Shown here: in pieces, positions 9,613 to 19,279 of the stretch
Numbering within the stretch: position 1 is the first letter of the stretch
Layout: the number at the start of each line of letters is the position of its first letter
Assembly: GCA_963851385.1 (NCBI GenBank)
Contig: CAWKPE010000019.1
Location: forward strand, 1 to 64,000
DNA from: CAWEFA01 sp963851385
GTDB taxonomy: Bacteria > Bacteroidota > Bacteroidia > Bacteroidales > DTGW01
Direction of reading: 5' to 3'
DNA: 64,000 nucleotides
Position numbers and translations under genes: made by a program
Notes under the pieces: model-generated
The model's database searches: none
What the model was told of the DNA's origin: nothing
Seen by the model: the letters and a program-made list of their open reading frames with translations, nothing else

Positions 9613-10641
9613 ATGTTTGATCCACAGGAAAATATTGAGAACAGTGATATTATTATAAGGTATCTGTCCAATGAGACCAATGAATTGGAGTCTAATTATG
9701 TCAAAGATTGGATTCATGCAAGTAACGAGAATAAAATTTATTTTGAATCTGTAAAAAAAATTTATGAAAACAATTTAGCGCTATATGATTTAAAAGAATT
9801 TAATCCTGATAATGCATGGTACCAATTTAAAAATACATATTTACATTCTTTCGGTAAGAAGAATAAAGGAAAAACGAAAAATGACCTAGTTAAGCGTACA
9901 TCTCTTTCAATAATTCTTCGAATTGCTGCAATAATTGTAATACTTATTGGTATTTGGAGCCTCATTAATTTGTTCAATAAAAAGAATTATGAGCTGCATA
10001 GCAATCAAAAAGTTTTATATTATAAATTACCAGATGGCTCATCAGTTTCTTTAAATTCCAACTCTTCAGTTTCTTATAATAAAAGTTTTGGTAAGAATCA
10101 AAGAGAACTGACACTTCAAGGAGAAGTGTTTTTCGAAGTCAAACCTGATCGTAAAGTTCCATTTGTTGTACATGTCGAAAATGTAGACATAGAAGTTGTA
10201 GGTACTTCTTTCGATGTTAATGACTACCTATATGAGAAAAAAGTTGCAATAGTTGTCAAATCAGGTATTGTAAAAGTCAGAGTTCATTATAGAAATTTGC
10301 AGATAACGGAAAATGTTATTTTAAAGCCAGGTGATAAAGCTGAATTTATTAAAACCATTAATACCTTTAAAAAGGAAGTGAACAACAATCCTAATTACAT
10401 TTCCTGGAAGACTAAAGTCTATATTTTCGAAAAAACAGATATGTCTGATGTCATTAAGATACTTGAAAAAGATTTTAATGTAAAATTTGAGCTTACTGAT
10501 AATAACTTTAAAAATTGCAAACTGTATGCACGTTTTGAAAACAAATCTCTCAGTGATATTTTAGAAATAATCAAATTAACATTTAGTATTGAATACTTTG
10601 TCAAAGGAGAAAAAATTTTCATCAAAGGCAAGGGATGTTAA
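9613..10641 (+). CDS. FecR family anti-sigma factor
   Basis: 342 residues. A cytoplasmic N-terminal part (about 1-95) is followed by one membrane helix (about 97-120, SIILRIAAIIVILIGIWSLI). The FecR domain comes next (about 130-250), with YKLPDGSSVSLNSNSSVSY and LQGEVFFEVKPDRKVPF. The C-terminal DUF4974/STN-like domain occupies about 270-342. Known role: it holds the cognate ECF sigma factor at the membrane and releases or activates it on a periplasmic signal from an STN-bearing outer-membrane protein. Both partners flank it here. Its 3' end overlaps the assigned start of the next gene by 53 bp. Confidence 0.94.
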   Translation: MFDPQENIENSDIIIRYLSNETNELESNYVKDWIHASNENKIYFESVKKIYENNLALYDLKEFNPDNAWYQFKNTYLHSFGKKNKGKTKNDLVKRTSLSIILRIAAIIVILIGIWSLINLFNKKNYELHSNQKVLYYKLPDGSSVSLNSNSSVSYNKSFGKNQRELTLQGEVFFEVKPDRKVPFVVHVENVDIEVVGTSFDVNDYLYEKKVAIVVKSGIVKVRVHYRNLQITENVILKPGDKAEFIKTINTFKKEVNNNPNYISWKTKVYIFEKTDMSDVIKILEKDFNVKFELTDNNFKNCKLYARFENKSLSDILEIIKLTFSIEYFVKGEKIFIKGKGC

Positions 10642-12049
10642 AAAACAAATTGCTTTTTTTTGCAAAATTTTAAAACTAGCAAGAACAGGAATTCTACTGT
10701 TCCCATATTTCATATCTAATTATTTGCATAGTCAGGATTCCAACCTGAACAAAAGACTTGACGTTTCATTTATTAATATTTCTCTTGAAGAAGTTATTCA
10801 TCAGCTAAGTAAAAAGACAGGATATAATTTTTCTTTTAATGCAAATTTGCTCCCACTATCCGATAAAATTAGTCTAGCGATGCATGATAAATCTTTGCAT
10901 CAGATTCTTATATCATTGTTAGAAAAATATAAAGTTGACTTTAAAGAATTAAATAACCAGATAATTATTTACTCAACTGACAAGTCAGAATCTATTGAAA
11001 ATAATTACAAAACATTGGAAAATGCACAGAAATCCGGAATTTATGCAAAACAAAATAAAACATTCTTAAATAGAAATTTAATTAATGATTCTATCAATGA
11101 AAATATAGACAAAAAGACTATTTATGATACTATCAAAGTAAATATCATAGATACAATCCATATTTATGATACTTTAAGAAAATTTATTTCAGATACTGTG
11201 AAATATTATAATACAGTCAAAATGTACAAATATGATACGTTTAAAGTGTTTGATACTATTAAAGTTTTAAAAAAAACTGAAATCAAACCGGTTTTAAAAA
11301 GAAATACTCCGGCACCTAATATTTATCCTAATCTAAGTTACGATATTTATGTGACAGGACAAATAAACTCATTTGTTCTTAAAAATATTAGTGCAAATAG
11401 ATCTGTTTTTAACCAAATTATAGCTGCTAAATCATCCGGTCCTGGATTCGATATCGGGGCAACTATAAATCTCATTTATAAGCATCTGGTGTTTCAAACT
11501 GGATTAAATTATAGTTATAAATCCGAAAACTGGAATTTTGAAAATAGCGTTCAAGGAGGTTATTATACTAAAGACACAATATCGAAATATTATAATGAAA
11601 TACATGGTACAGATACTACCTGGATTTATGTAACCCGTGAACGTTGGATTGAAACGCTAACAATTTCCAAGTATAAGACAAGATTGAATTACCATTATTT
11701 TAATATTCCATTAATATTTGGTTCTAAATTAAATTTTAAAAAATTTAATTTAGAAGTTAAGGGTGGAATAATCTCAGATATATTTATTTATGCCGGAGGC
11801 GAAGGTGTCTTTAACAAGGACTCTCTATTTGTTGAGAAAATAGATAATAACAAAATCCCATTTACAAAACTTAATTTTTCAGGCTATTTTGCAATTAATT
11901 TTATTTTTATTATTAAAAACAATACTTATCTTATTATAGGACCAGAATATTATATGAATCTGAACTCTATTTATAAACAAAGTTATTGGTATTCGCAGAA
12001 ATTTTCATATCCCAGTATTAAATTTGGTATTAGAAAAAAATTAAAATAA
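10589..12049 (+). CDS. STN-domain outer-membrane beta-barrel protein of the FecI/FecR system
   Basis: 486 residues as an open frame from TTG at 10589. An STN (secretin/TonB short N-terminal) domain lies near residues 55-125 (LDVSFINISLEEVIHQL). A periplasmic linker with repeated DT motifs follows (about 170-235: YDTI, IDTI, YDTL, SDTV, YDTF, FDTI), then a barrel-like C-terminal half without a TonB plug. The STN domain suggests contact with FecR. The assigned start is doubtful. An ATG at 10635 followed by a short frame would give a good signal peptide (MLKNKLLFFCKILKLARTGI) if the run of eight T at 10653-10660 held one more base. Slippage or a sequencing error there is therefore possible. Confidence 0.78.
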   Translation: MNTLSKEKKFSSKARDVKKQIAFFCKILKLARTGILLFPYFISNYLHSQDSNLNKRLDVSFINISLEEVIHQLSKKTGYNFSFNANLLPLSDKISLAMHDKSLHQILISLLEKYKVDFKELNNQIIIYSTDKSESIENNYKTLENAQKSGIYAKQNKTFLNRNLINDSINENIDKKTIYDTIKVNIIDTIHIYDTLRKFISDTVKYYNTVKMYKYDTFKVFDTIKVLKKTEIKPVLKRNTPAPNIYPNLSYDIYVTGQINSFVLKNISANRSVFNQIIAAKSSGPGFDIGATINLIYKHLVFQTGLNYSYKSENWNFENSVQGGYYTKDTISKYYNEIHGTDTTWIYVTRERWIETLTISKYKTRLNYHYFNIPLIFGSKLNFKKFNLEVKGGIISDIFIYAGGEGVFNKDSLFVEKIDNNKIPFTKLNFSGYFAINFIFIIKNNTYLIIGPEYYMNLNSIYKQSYWYSQKFSYPSIKFGIRKKLK

Positions 12050-12136
12050 TAGTTTGTAAGGGATATAAAGAAAGGGATGGTCATATTAGTAAATAATGCT
12101 TCAAACTAAAACTAATAACCATTAAAACTAAATGAT

Positions 12137-14788
12137 ATGAAAAAATCGAAACTAATTATTTTAATATTAGTATTGGTTCTAATTATACCTCTATTAATCA
12201 ATACTGCTGGGCTTTCTCAAGCATTAGATACATCAGTTTATGATTCCAACACCAATTATTATGGTACTGATACAGGTTGCTATATAGTAGGAACTATAAA
12301 ACTACTTGATGTTGAAGGTGGTTGTTATGTAATTGCTGCAGATAGTGGAGAATATGTTCAACCTGATAATCTATTGACGGAATATCCTGAATTTGCCATC
12401 GATAACTTAAAAATCAGATATTCCTATAGTTCAAGTAATTATCAGGCTGGTACTTGTATGTCAGGAAATTTTATTCATTTGGATTGTATTTCAAAGCTGT
12501 CTGATTCATCATCAATATGTAAAGCAAATTTTGACTATTCAATAGACAGTCCTATATATTTTAATGACACCATAGCTGTTACAGTTCATTTTCTTAATAA
12601 ATCACAAGGTGAAAATATTATTTGTATATGGAATTTTGGAGATAGCATTTCTTCGGTCGAAAAGAATCCTTCTCATACATATTATTTGAGCCATGAACAA
12701 GCTGAATTTACAGTTACCTTCGCAATTTCTGATGATATAAATAATCGTGATGTTATTAGCAAGTCCATTTCTTTCGATTATAATTCTAAAAAATGTAAAG
12801 CAGATTTTAATTATACAATAATGAGCTACACAATACCAAATTCCAAAGGTGTAGATTCAATATCATTATATTTCTTTACTGACAATTCAAAGGGTAATAT
12901 CAATAATTGGATTTGGAAATTTGGAGACGGTACATCATGGAACACGCAAAATACTTCCCACGTTTACAATTTCAAATTTGGCGATACTGCCTGGGTAACA
13001 CATATAATTAGTGGCCCAGATTGTACAGACTCAATAGTTAAACCAGTGGTTAAAATATGGTACAATCCTCCAGTATGTAAAGCAGTTATTAATTATACGT
13101 GGTTAACTTACATAAGCAGCACCCAATTTGGTTTTCAATTTATAGATAGCTCTTCAGGAAATCCAAATGAATGGCATTGGGATTTTGGCGATGGAACTAT
13201 ATCTACAGAACAAAATCCTATACATAAGTTTATTAACGTTAAGTTTGGAGATAGCACATGGGTAAGTTTAAGGATCGGTTCAGCAAATGGTTGTGTTGAC
13301 AGTATTAGGGAATTAATAATATTTTATCAGAATCCTCCTTTAAATTGTAAAGCCGATTTTGACTATAAAATTGAATATACGCCATGCACAAATCCGGAGT
13401 TATGCGGAACCGGGGTAAGACCCTTTGTGATATTTACAGATAAATCAAAGGGATCAAATGGTGACATCATTAATTGGGAGTGGTACTTTGGTGACGGCAC
13501 CTACAATAACATACAAAATCCTACCCATCTTTACGACTTAAAATATGGCGACACAGCCTGGGTAAGTCTTACAAGCTCTACTTCCGATTGTTCAGATAAT
13601 ATTACTAAACCTGTAATAATAAATTCAAAACCGGTAAAATGTAAAGCCAATTTTATATTCAATAACGATAGTACTGGGGACATTTATAGCTATCGTTTCT
13701 ACGACAGATCGCAAGGCAATATATTTAGTTGGTATTGGGTATTTCCTGATGGAACAACTTCCACTGAACAAAACCCAACACATATATGCAGCTTTTTAAT
13801 GGATACTGCTTCCTGGGTTTGTCTGACAGTTTACGGAGCTGATAGTTGCGTTGATACTTACTGCGCACAACTTAATATAGCGCCACATGGATTGCAGATT
13901 GCAGGAAAAGTATATACTGGTCATAATCCATTAGAAAGTGGTATTGTAATTGCTTATAAAAAAGAAAACAGGATATATTTGCCGGCTGGAGTTGCAATAA
14001 TTAAAAGTGAAGGTAATTATCAAATTGAAAGATTACCAATAGGGCAATATATAATATATGCTATTCCTAATTCCACTTTAACTTCAAATTATTTCCCAAC
14101 GTATTTTGTTGATAATTTGAGTTGGAAAAAAGCTGATGTTATAAGTCTCTCAAGTAATATATACGGGATAAATATTGATCTGGTAAAATCTTATAATATT
14201 TCAGGTGGTATATGTAGAATTTCAGGATCGATATTCTTTAGTAATGATAGTTCAAATTCAGTTTTAAAAAGCAGTTTAAGTATAATGAATATCCCAGTAA
14301 TGCTTGCATCATTTGATGGTTCTGAATTGATCAGCACGCTTGCAGGAAATGACGGTAGTTTTGAATTTGACAATTTATATTACGGGAATTATATTGTATA
14401 TCCTGAAATACCGAGTGTGGAAAACGTTGTGCCATATTCTGTAAATTTGACCTCTACTCAGCCTAATGTAGATAATATTCAATTTATAGTTAAAAATAAT
14501 GAAATTATAACTAATGCTCCGGGCAGAGTGGAAGATCAGGAGAAAATTGAATTTAGTTATTTGCCGCAATATGGTGTATTAAAATTAAAGACTTATCTTA
14601 AAGTAAATACAAATTTGCAGCTTCTGATAACTAATTCATTGGGACAAATTATACAAATTGAGAAATTTTATTTAAATGCAAATTCTAATGAACTAAGTAT
14701 CGGAGTTCAAGATTTACCCAGCGGGATCTATATTTTAAGAGCAAATACAGAAAAGAATCAATTCAAATCATTTAAGTTTATTAAATAA
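12137..14788 (+). CDS. Secreted multi-PKD-domain protein with type A T9SS sorting domain
   Basis: 883 residues with an N-terminal hydrophobic signal (about 5-28). About five PKD domains follow (about 130-590), each with the family motif WxFGDG or a variant: WNFGDS, WKFGDG, WDFGDG, WYFGDG, WVFPDG. Carboxypeptidase-regulatory-like (Ig-like) segments follow near 600-800. The C-terminal 80 residues match a Por-type sorting domain (TNSLGQIIQIEKF then LPSGIYILRA and a basic end). The protein is inferred to be exported through T9SS and anchored on the cell surface. It lies 87 bp after the STN-barrel gene on the same strand and may be a target or member of that ECF regulon (inference). A strong terminator follows. 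Confidence 0.9.
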   Translation: MKKSKLIILILVLVLIIPLLINTAGLSQALDTSVYDSNTNYYGTDTGCYIVGTIKLLDVEGGCYVIAADSGEYVQPDNLLTEYPEFAIDNLKIRYSYSSSNYQAGTCMSGNFIHLDCISKLSDSSSICKANFDYSIDSPIYFNDTIAVTVHFLNKSQGENIICIWNFGDSISSVEKNPSHTYYLSHEQAEFTVTFAISDDINNRDVISKSISFDYNSKKCKADFNYTIMSYTIPNSKGVDSISLYFFTDNSKGNINNWIWKFGDGTSWNTQNTSHVYNFKFGDTAWVTHIISGPDCTDSIVKPVVKIWYNPPVCKAVINYTWLTYISSTQFGFQFIDSSSGNPNEWHWDFGDGTISTEQNPIHKFINVKFGDSTWVSLRIGSANGCVDSIRELIIFYQNPPLNCKADFDYKIEYTPCTNPELCGTGVRPFVIFTDKSKGSNGDIINWEWYFGDGTYNNIQNPTHLYDLKYGDTAWVSLTSSTSDCSDNITKPVIINSKPVKCKANFIFNNDSTGDIYSYRFYDRSQGNIFSWYWVFPDGTTSTEQNPTHICSFLMDTASWVCLTVYGADSCVDTYCAQLNIAPHGLQIAGKVYTGHNPLESGIVIAYKKENRIYLPAGVAIIKSEGNYQIERLPIGQYIIYAIPNSTLTSNYFPTYFVDNLSWKKADVISLSSNIYGINIDLVKSYNISGGICRISGSIFFSNDSSNSVLKSSLSIMNIPVMLASFDGSELISTLAGNDGSFEFDNLYYGNYIVYPEIPSVENVVPYSVNLTSTQPNVDNIQFIVKNNEIITNAPGRVEDQEKIEFSYLPQYGVLKLKTYLKVNTNLQLLITNSLGQIIQIEKFYLNANSNELSIGVQDLPSGIYILRANTEKNQFKSFKFIK

Positions 14789-14806
14789 AAATACGCTTAT
14801 CATAGA

Positions 14807-14843
14807 ACAAACCTCATGATATATTCATGGGGTTTGTTTTTTT
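14807..14843 (+). terminator. Rho-independent terminator after the PKD gene
   Basis: The arms acaaacctcatga (14807-14819) and tcatggggtttgt (14825-14837) pair over 13 bp with one mismatch, closed by a 5-base loop and followed by a run of seven T. It separates the plus-strand PKD gene from the convergent membrane-protein gene. Confidence 0.85.
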
Positions 14844-14865
14844 ATATTAAGGTAATTATCTAATA

Positions 14866-16149
14866 TTAAAGAAAAAATAATAAACCAATATTAGTTATAA
14901 TGATAATCGAAAATAAAAGAATTAAATATTTCCAGTTTTTTCTTCCCGAGAAAAAACATGCATAACACATTTTTGCGAGATTATTGCTTATTATTGCTTG
15001 AAATGTAGCTAAAGAAATCAAATGGATCGATAATCCATATTTAACCTGGAATATATTTAGAAGAAAAGGATCAATATCGGCAAATCCCACGATATAAGAC
15101 AATGCACTAAGTCCATTATTGCCATATTGCCTGATAGCAAATTGTGTTAGAAAAGTAAATAGTACAAAAATTATTGTAAAAATTAATGCTACTTTAAATT
15201 CCAGAGGATTGCGATCGCTGCTGAGTAAAACGTTTTCTTTTTTAGTTTCTTTTCTTGATCTGAATAGTACAACTAAAGCTGTAACCAATGAAATTAAAAT
15301 TAAAATTAAAAATGCTAAAGCAGATTTTTTGAAAAGATCTTTATTGAAAATTATTACCAAAATCATTACCCGAATATACATCATAGCTGTTGCTAAGATG
15401 ATTGCAGCAGTATATTGAGATTTTCCATTCTCCTGTTCTTTTAGTTTTTTAGACAAAACTACAGTAGTTGCTGTACTGGAGTACAATCCTCCCAAAATTC
15501 CAGATAATATAATACCAGCGTCTTTAAAAACAAATTTCTTTAACAAATAACTTACATAAGAAATGGATGATATAACTACTACGGCCAACCAAACTTTGTA
15601 GGGAGTTATAGGTAAACCGGGTATTACAGATTGATCTGGAACAATTGGCAGAATAAGTCCGGCCATAATTATAAATTTCGCAAGAGTTACCAGTTCATGT
15701 CTGTCGAATTTTTCGGTAACACTGGAAAAAGTTTCTTTTGATTCTGTAAAAACTATAACAGTAACAACAACCAAAAGGAACAACCAAAATGGTTGCGTAA
15801 GAAGTAACAGAGGTATGCAGTAGGTAAGAAGGGCAATAATAACTGTTGTCACTCCGAAATCGTTGTAATTCTTAATCTTGAAAATATAATTGACCGCTAA
15901 GAGAGTTGTTATTGCAAAACCACCTTCCATAAATAATCTCTTGTAAACAGGATCTGCAATTAACAGAATATAACCTAGAATTCCGATGAAAGTAAAAGTA
16001 CGGTCAGTACCAAAAAGTTTATGTTCATCTGTAGATTGATGTAATTTACGCTGTGATAAACCTATGATTAATGAAAAAACAGTAACTATAATAAAGTTGA
16101 TAAACTCTTTCGGAATGCTTCCAAGAAAATCATGAAAGTTATAATTCAT
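14866..16149 (-). CDS. MgtC/SapB-DUF4010 family integral membrane protein
   Basis: 427 residues and about 12 predicted membrane segments. The N-terminal third resembles MgtC/SapB proteins (FIIVTVFSLIIGLSQRKLH, then RTFTFIGILGYIL). The C-terminal part has the DUF4010 signature GILGGLYSSTATTVVLSKKL (about residues 220-240). The family is inner-membrane and of uncertain function; MgtC homologs are linked to magnesium and acid stress. It is transcribed toward a convergent terminator, about 100 bp downstream of the PfkB kinase gene on the same strand, so the two may be cotranscribed. No odd features apart from the common N-terminal/DUF4010 fusion. Confidence 0.85.
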   Translation of the reverse strand: MNYNFHDFLGSIPKEFINFIIVTVFSLIIGLSQRKLHQSTDEHKLFGTDRTFTFIGILGYILLIADPVYKRLFMEGGFAITTLLAVNYIFKIKNYNDFGVTTVIIALLTYCIPLLLLTQPFWLFLLVVVTVIVFTESKETFSSVTEKFDRHELVTLAKFIIMAGLILPIVPDQSVIPGLPITPYKVWLAVVVISSISYVSYLLKKFVFKDAGIILSGILGGLYSSTATTVVLSKKLKEQENGKSQYTAAIILATAMMYIRVMILVIIFNKDLFKKSALAFLILILISLVTALVVLFRSRKETKKENVLLSSDRNPLEFKVALIFTIIFVLFTFLTQFAIRQYGNNGLSALSYIVGFADIDPFLLNIFQVKYGLSIHLISLATFQAIISNNLAKMCYACFFSGRKNWKYLILLFSIIIITNIGLLFFL

Positions 16150-16250
16150 AAGAAAGTGTTTAGGGAATAAGGTAATCTGAATTTAAACCTAAATCGGATC
16201 AAAAATTCTTATTCAAAATTACAGTTTCATTTTCTGTTTTAATAAATCAA

Positions 16251-17222
16251 TCAGCCGTTCATAGCTGCCTTTATTTCATCCCATCCCTTATCACTAATTT
16301 TTGCTCCAATAGTTTCAACAACTTTTCCAGCTGTTACAGAGCCAAATTTAACACACTTGTCAAGAGTCCAACCATTTGTTAAACCATAAAGAAAGCCGGA
16401 AGCATAAAGATCGCCAGCTCCAGTGGTATCTATGGCATTAGCTTTAACTGCAGTTGCACGAGCAAGTTCATTTCCTCGCTTAACAGCAGAACCTTTTGCG
16501 CCAAATTTAACAACAACAATCTCACACAACCTGGCAATTGCTCTAAGAGCCCATTCTGGTTCCAAACCTGTCAGAGATTTAGCTTCTTCTTCATTTGCAA
16601 AAACAATATCAACATATTCCTTAATTATTTTTTGTAGAAAATCCTTATTAGAATCAACTACATTATAACTGGCCAAATCAATTGATATGCGTAAACCTTT
16701 ACTTTTTGCCAAACTCAATGCACGTTCAATAAGCTCATGATTGAGTACCAAATAGCCTTCCAGATGCAGTAAATCAAATCCTTCAAATTGCTCGGGTTGT
16801 AAATCATTTGCAGTAAGTTCAACCGCCGCCCCAAGATAAGTCGCAAAAGTGCGTTCAGAATCCGGGCTAATGAAAGTAAATGCACGACCAGTTTCATTGT
16901 TGCCATAAAATAATATGGGCGATATATTATTTTTTTTAAGGTCATCGGAAAAAATCTTGCCAAAATCATCGTTGCCTATTTTGCCAATATATGAAGTTTG
17001 CATTCCAAGCCTTGCAAGGCCATGAATTGTATTAGACGCTGAACCTCCTGATGCAAGTTGTGGCTTTATACTATTTGTAACAATAGTGAGCAGCTTTATA
17101 AAATCTTTCTCAACCAGTTGCATTGAACCTTTTGGAATATTATATTCATCCAGAAAATGGTCACTGTCTAATTTAATTAAAACGTCAACCAGAGCATTAC
17201 CTATACCAATTATCCGTTTCAT
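16251..17222 (-). CDS. PfkB-family carbohydrate/nucleoside kinase (adenosine kinase-like)
   Basis: 323 residues. The N-terminal PfkB signature GGSASNTIHGLARLG is present (about residues 59-73). The C-terminal signature D265-TTGAG-D271 carries the anion hole and the catalytic base Asp271. The opening MKRIIGIGNALVDVLIKL and the short lid are typical of the bacterial adenosine kinase/ribokinase-like subgroup. The likely reaction is ATP-dependent phosphorylation of a nucleoside or sugar in the cytoplasm; the substrate cannot be fixed from sequence alone. The intergenic region to the divergent hydrolase gene is 160 bp and should hold both promoters. Confidence 0.88.
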   Translation of the reverse strand: MKRIIGIGNALVDVLIKLDSDHFLDEYNIPKGSMQLVEKDFIKLLTIVTNSIKPQLASGGSASNTIHGLARLGMQTSYIGKIGNDDFGKIFSDDLKKNNISPILFYGNNETGRAFTFISPDSERTFATYLGAAVELTANDLQPEQFEGFDLLHLEGYLVLNHELIERALSLAKSKGLRISIDLASYNVVDSNKDFLQKIIKEYVDIVFANEEEAKSLTGLEPEWALRAIARLCEIVVVKFGAKGSAVKRGNELARATAVKANAIDTTGAGDLYASGFLYGLTNGWTLDKCVKFGSVTAGKVVETIGAKISDKGWDEIKAAMNG

Positions 17223-17382
17223 CTGAATATTTTTTTAAAATTTCCTTATTGTTCAAACTTACATGAATTTTACTAAAAACTCAAACACTCAATAAAAAAG
17301 ATTGCTATATATTTTTAAAAACTTAAATTTGAATATGCATATTTAGGTTATTTCTTATTGATTAATTTATTTTTCATACTCC

Positions 17383-18375
17383 ATGACTGTTCCTTTTTTT
17401 ATTCTGGGTTTCATTGCTTTTCTATTATTATCATATTGGGGAATCCCTTTTGTTTCCATTAAAGAGAAAGGTTATTTGCAACCCGATCTAAAATTACTTT
17501 CTGAAAAAGTTCGTCCTATAGAATTGACAGGTAATAATAAAATTGGAGTTCTGTTAATCCATGGATTTGAAGGTAGTCCTTTTGAAATGAAAGAATTGGG
17601 AAATTATTTTTACAGTCTTGGATACTCGGTTAGTATTCCTTTGCTTCCAGGTCATGGCACTTCAATTGAGGATCTGATTAAAACTGATTTCAATAACTGG
17701 TATTTTCATGTAGAAAAAGAATATTTTAAACTTAAAGTAAGTTGCCATAGGATTTATGTTACAGGAATTTCAATGGGAGGACTGCTTGCACTAAAGTTAG
17801 CTGAAAATTACCCGGTAGATGCACTTATTACTATTTCGTCACCTGTATTTTTCAACAGGTTATACAATGGAAAATGGGTAATGACAGATTTTCGAATGTT
17901 TTTTTCCGGATTGCTTTCATTATTCATCAAAAAAGCTAATATCCACAGAAAAAGCAATAATGACATTTGTCCGTGGGAAGGATATGAAAATTACCTGGCG
18001 ATTAATTGTGTTCATTCAATTAAAAGAAATATCCCTCTGGTTCGTAAAAATCTTTATAAAATAAACAATCCAGTTTGTCTGATTCATGCCATAAACGATT
18101 TCACGATACCCATAGAAAATTCATATTACATTTACCAGGCTGTAAGTTCTGAGGAAAAGAGAGAATTCTCTTTTTATATTCCAAATGAACTCTCCACCAA
18201 CCATGTTCTCACAACACATACTATCGTGAAAAACCGGGTATTCACTTATATTCTTCAATTTATTAAAGATTGTGAAAGTAATTTTCAATTAAATCCAAAA
18301 AAATTTCTCAGCACTAAAGGCTATTTGAAATACTTTTTTAATATAATTGGAAAAAGAATAAAAAGATATTTTTAG
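17383..18375 (+). CDS. Alpha/beta hydrolase (carboxylesterase/monoacylglycerol lipase-like)
   Basis: 330 residues with an N-terminal membrane anchor or signal (about 3-20). The motif LLIHGFEGSP gives the oxyanion strand, GISMG gives nucleophile Ser130, an Asp in HAINDFTIP and a His in STNHVLTTH complete the triad. PLLPGHGTS is typical of the Est30/MGL-like carboxylesterases that hydrolyse short- or medium-chain esters. The anchor suggests action at the inner membrane or in the periplasm. It stands 74 bp before the DUF169 gene on the same strand; a functional link is not evident. Confidence 0.86.
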   Translation: MTVPFFILGFIAFLLLSYWGIPFVSIKEKGYLQPDLKLLSEKVRPIELTGNNKIGVLLIHGFEGSPFEMKELGNYFYSLGYSVSIPLLPGHGTSIEDLIKTDFNNWYFHVEKEYFKLKVSCHRIYVTGISMGGLLALKLAENYPVDALITISSPVFFNRLYNGKWVMTDFRMFFSGLLSLFIKKANIHRKSNNDICPWEGYENYLAINCVHSIKRNIPLVRKNLYKINNPVCLIHAINDFTIPIENSYYIYQAVSSEEKREFSFYIPNELSTNHVLTTHTIVKNRVFTYILQFIKDCESNFQLNPKKFLSTKGYLKYFFNIIGKRIKRYF

Positions 18376-18449
18376 CAGGTTTGGTATTATTTGATAAAAA
18401 TATATTTACAGAATTCTCTAATTTAGTATTCAAAAAAAAATAATCAATT

Positions 18450-19202
18450 ATGGATATTTCAATTCGTGATAAATTCAAGACGCTTTGGGTAAAATACTTT
18501 GGGAAAGCAGAATTACCAATTACATTTTATTATGGAAATGATGATGGCACTGCAAAAATTGCTAAACCTGCAAAGGGAAGAAGTTGCCTGATTTGCGAAT
18601 TAGCTAAAGTTCGAAAAGGACAGTCCTTATTATTTGGCGATACTGAAATAAAATGTGGCGGAGGCAAACGTTACACGGGTTTTACAGATAAGTTGCGCCC
18701 TAATTTTGAATATTTTCTTTCGTGCGGTATACCAGAAAAAATGGAAGGCGAAAGGTACATAAGAACACCCGAAATGGTTGTGGAAACTTTAAAGAACATG
18801 AAGATTAGTCCGGCTGCCGGAAAGTACATGATATTCAAACGCTGGGACAAACTTGAAGAAAAGGATAATCCTGATGTGGTAATTTTCTTTGCCCGTGGTG
18901 AAGTACTATCCGGTTTATTCACTCTTGCAATTTTTAACCAGGTTGAACCCAACGGAGTAATATGTCCATTTTGTGCCGGTTGCGGAAGCATAATCCACTA
19001 TCCAAGATTAGAACAGCAGTCTGACAGGCCAAGAGCGGTGCTGGGTATGTTCGATCCTTCGGCCCGTCCATGTGTGCCTGTTGACTGGCTTTCTTTTGCA
19101 GTACCTATGAAAAAGTTTGTGAAAATGATAGATTATATGGAAGAAAGTTTTCTGATTACGCCAACTTGGAAAAAAGTGATGGCAAAAATCAAAAACAAAT
19201 AG
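18450..19202 (+). CDS. DUF169 family protein
   Basis: 250 residues covering a whole DUF169 domain. Cysteine-rich stretches are visible at residues about 45-75 (SCLICELA, then KCGGGKRYTGF) and about 170-180 (CPFCAGCGSI), plus the conserved ARPCVPVDWLSF near the end. DUF169 proteins occur in archaea and anaerobic bacteria, and the clustered Cys suggest metal or Fe-S binding; the molecular function is not established. The ATG at 18450 follows an AT-rich spacer. It converges on the OmpA-like gene. Confidence 0.85.
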   Translation: MDISIRDKFKTLWVKYFGKAELPITFYYGNDDGTAKIAKPAKGRSCLICELAKVRKGQSLLFGDTEIKCGGGKRYTGFTDKLRPNFEYFLSCGIPEKMEGERYIRTPEMVVETLKNMKISPAAGKYMIFKRWDKLEEKDNPDVVIFFARGEVLSGLFTLAIFNQVEPNGVICPFCAGCGSIIHYPRLEQQSDRPRAVLGMFDPSARPCVPVDWLSFAVPMKKFVKMIDYMEESFLITPTWKKVMAKIKNK

Positions 19203-19218
19203 AAGATTGTCTACCAAT

Positions 19219-19243
19219 AAAAAAAATCCAAGTCAGAGACTTG
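19219..19243 (-). terminator. Rho-independent terminator of the DUF4403-OmpA operon
   Basis: Read on the minus strand, CAAGTC-tct-GACTTG (19243-19229) is followed by GA and a run of eight T (19226-19219). It sits 37 bp past the stop of the minus-strand OmpA-like gene. It has no T-run in the plus direction, so it serves only the minus operon. Confidence 0.75.
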
Positions 19244-19279
19244 AACTATCTTGAGGAGACAATTAAAAGATAACAAAGC

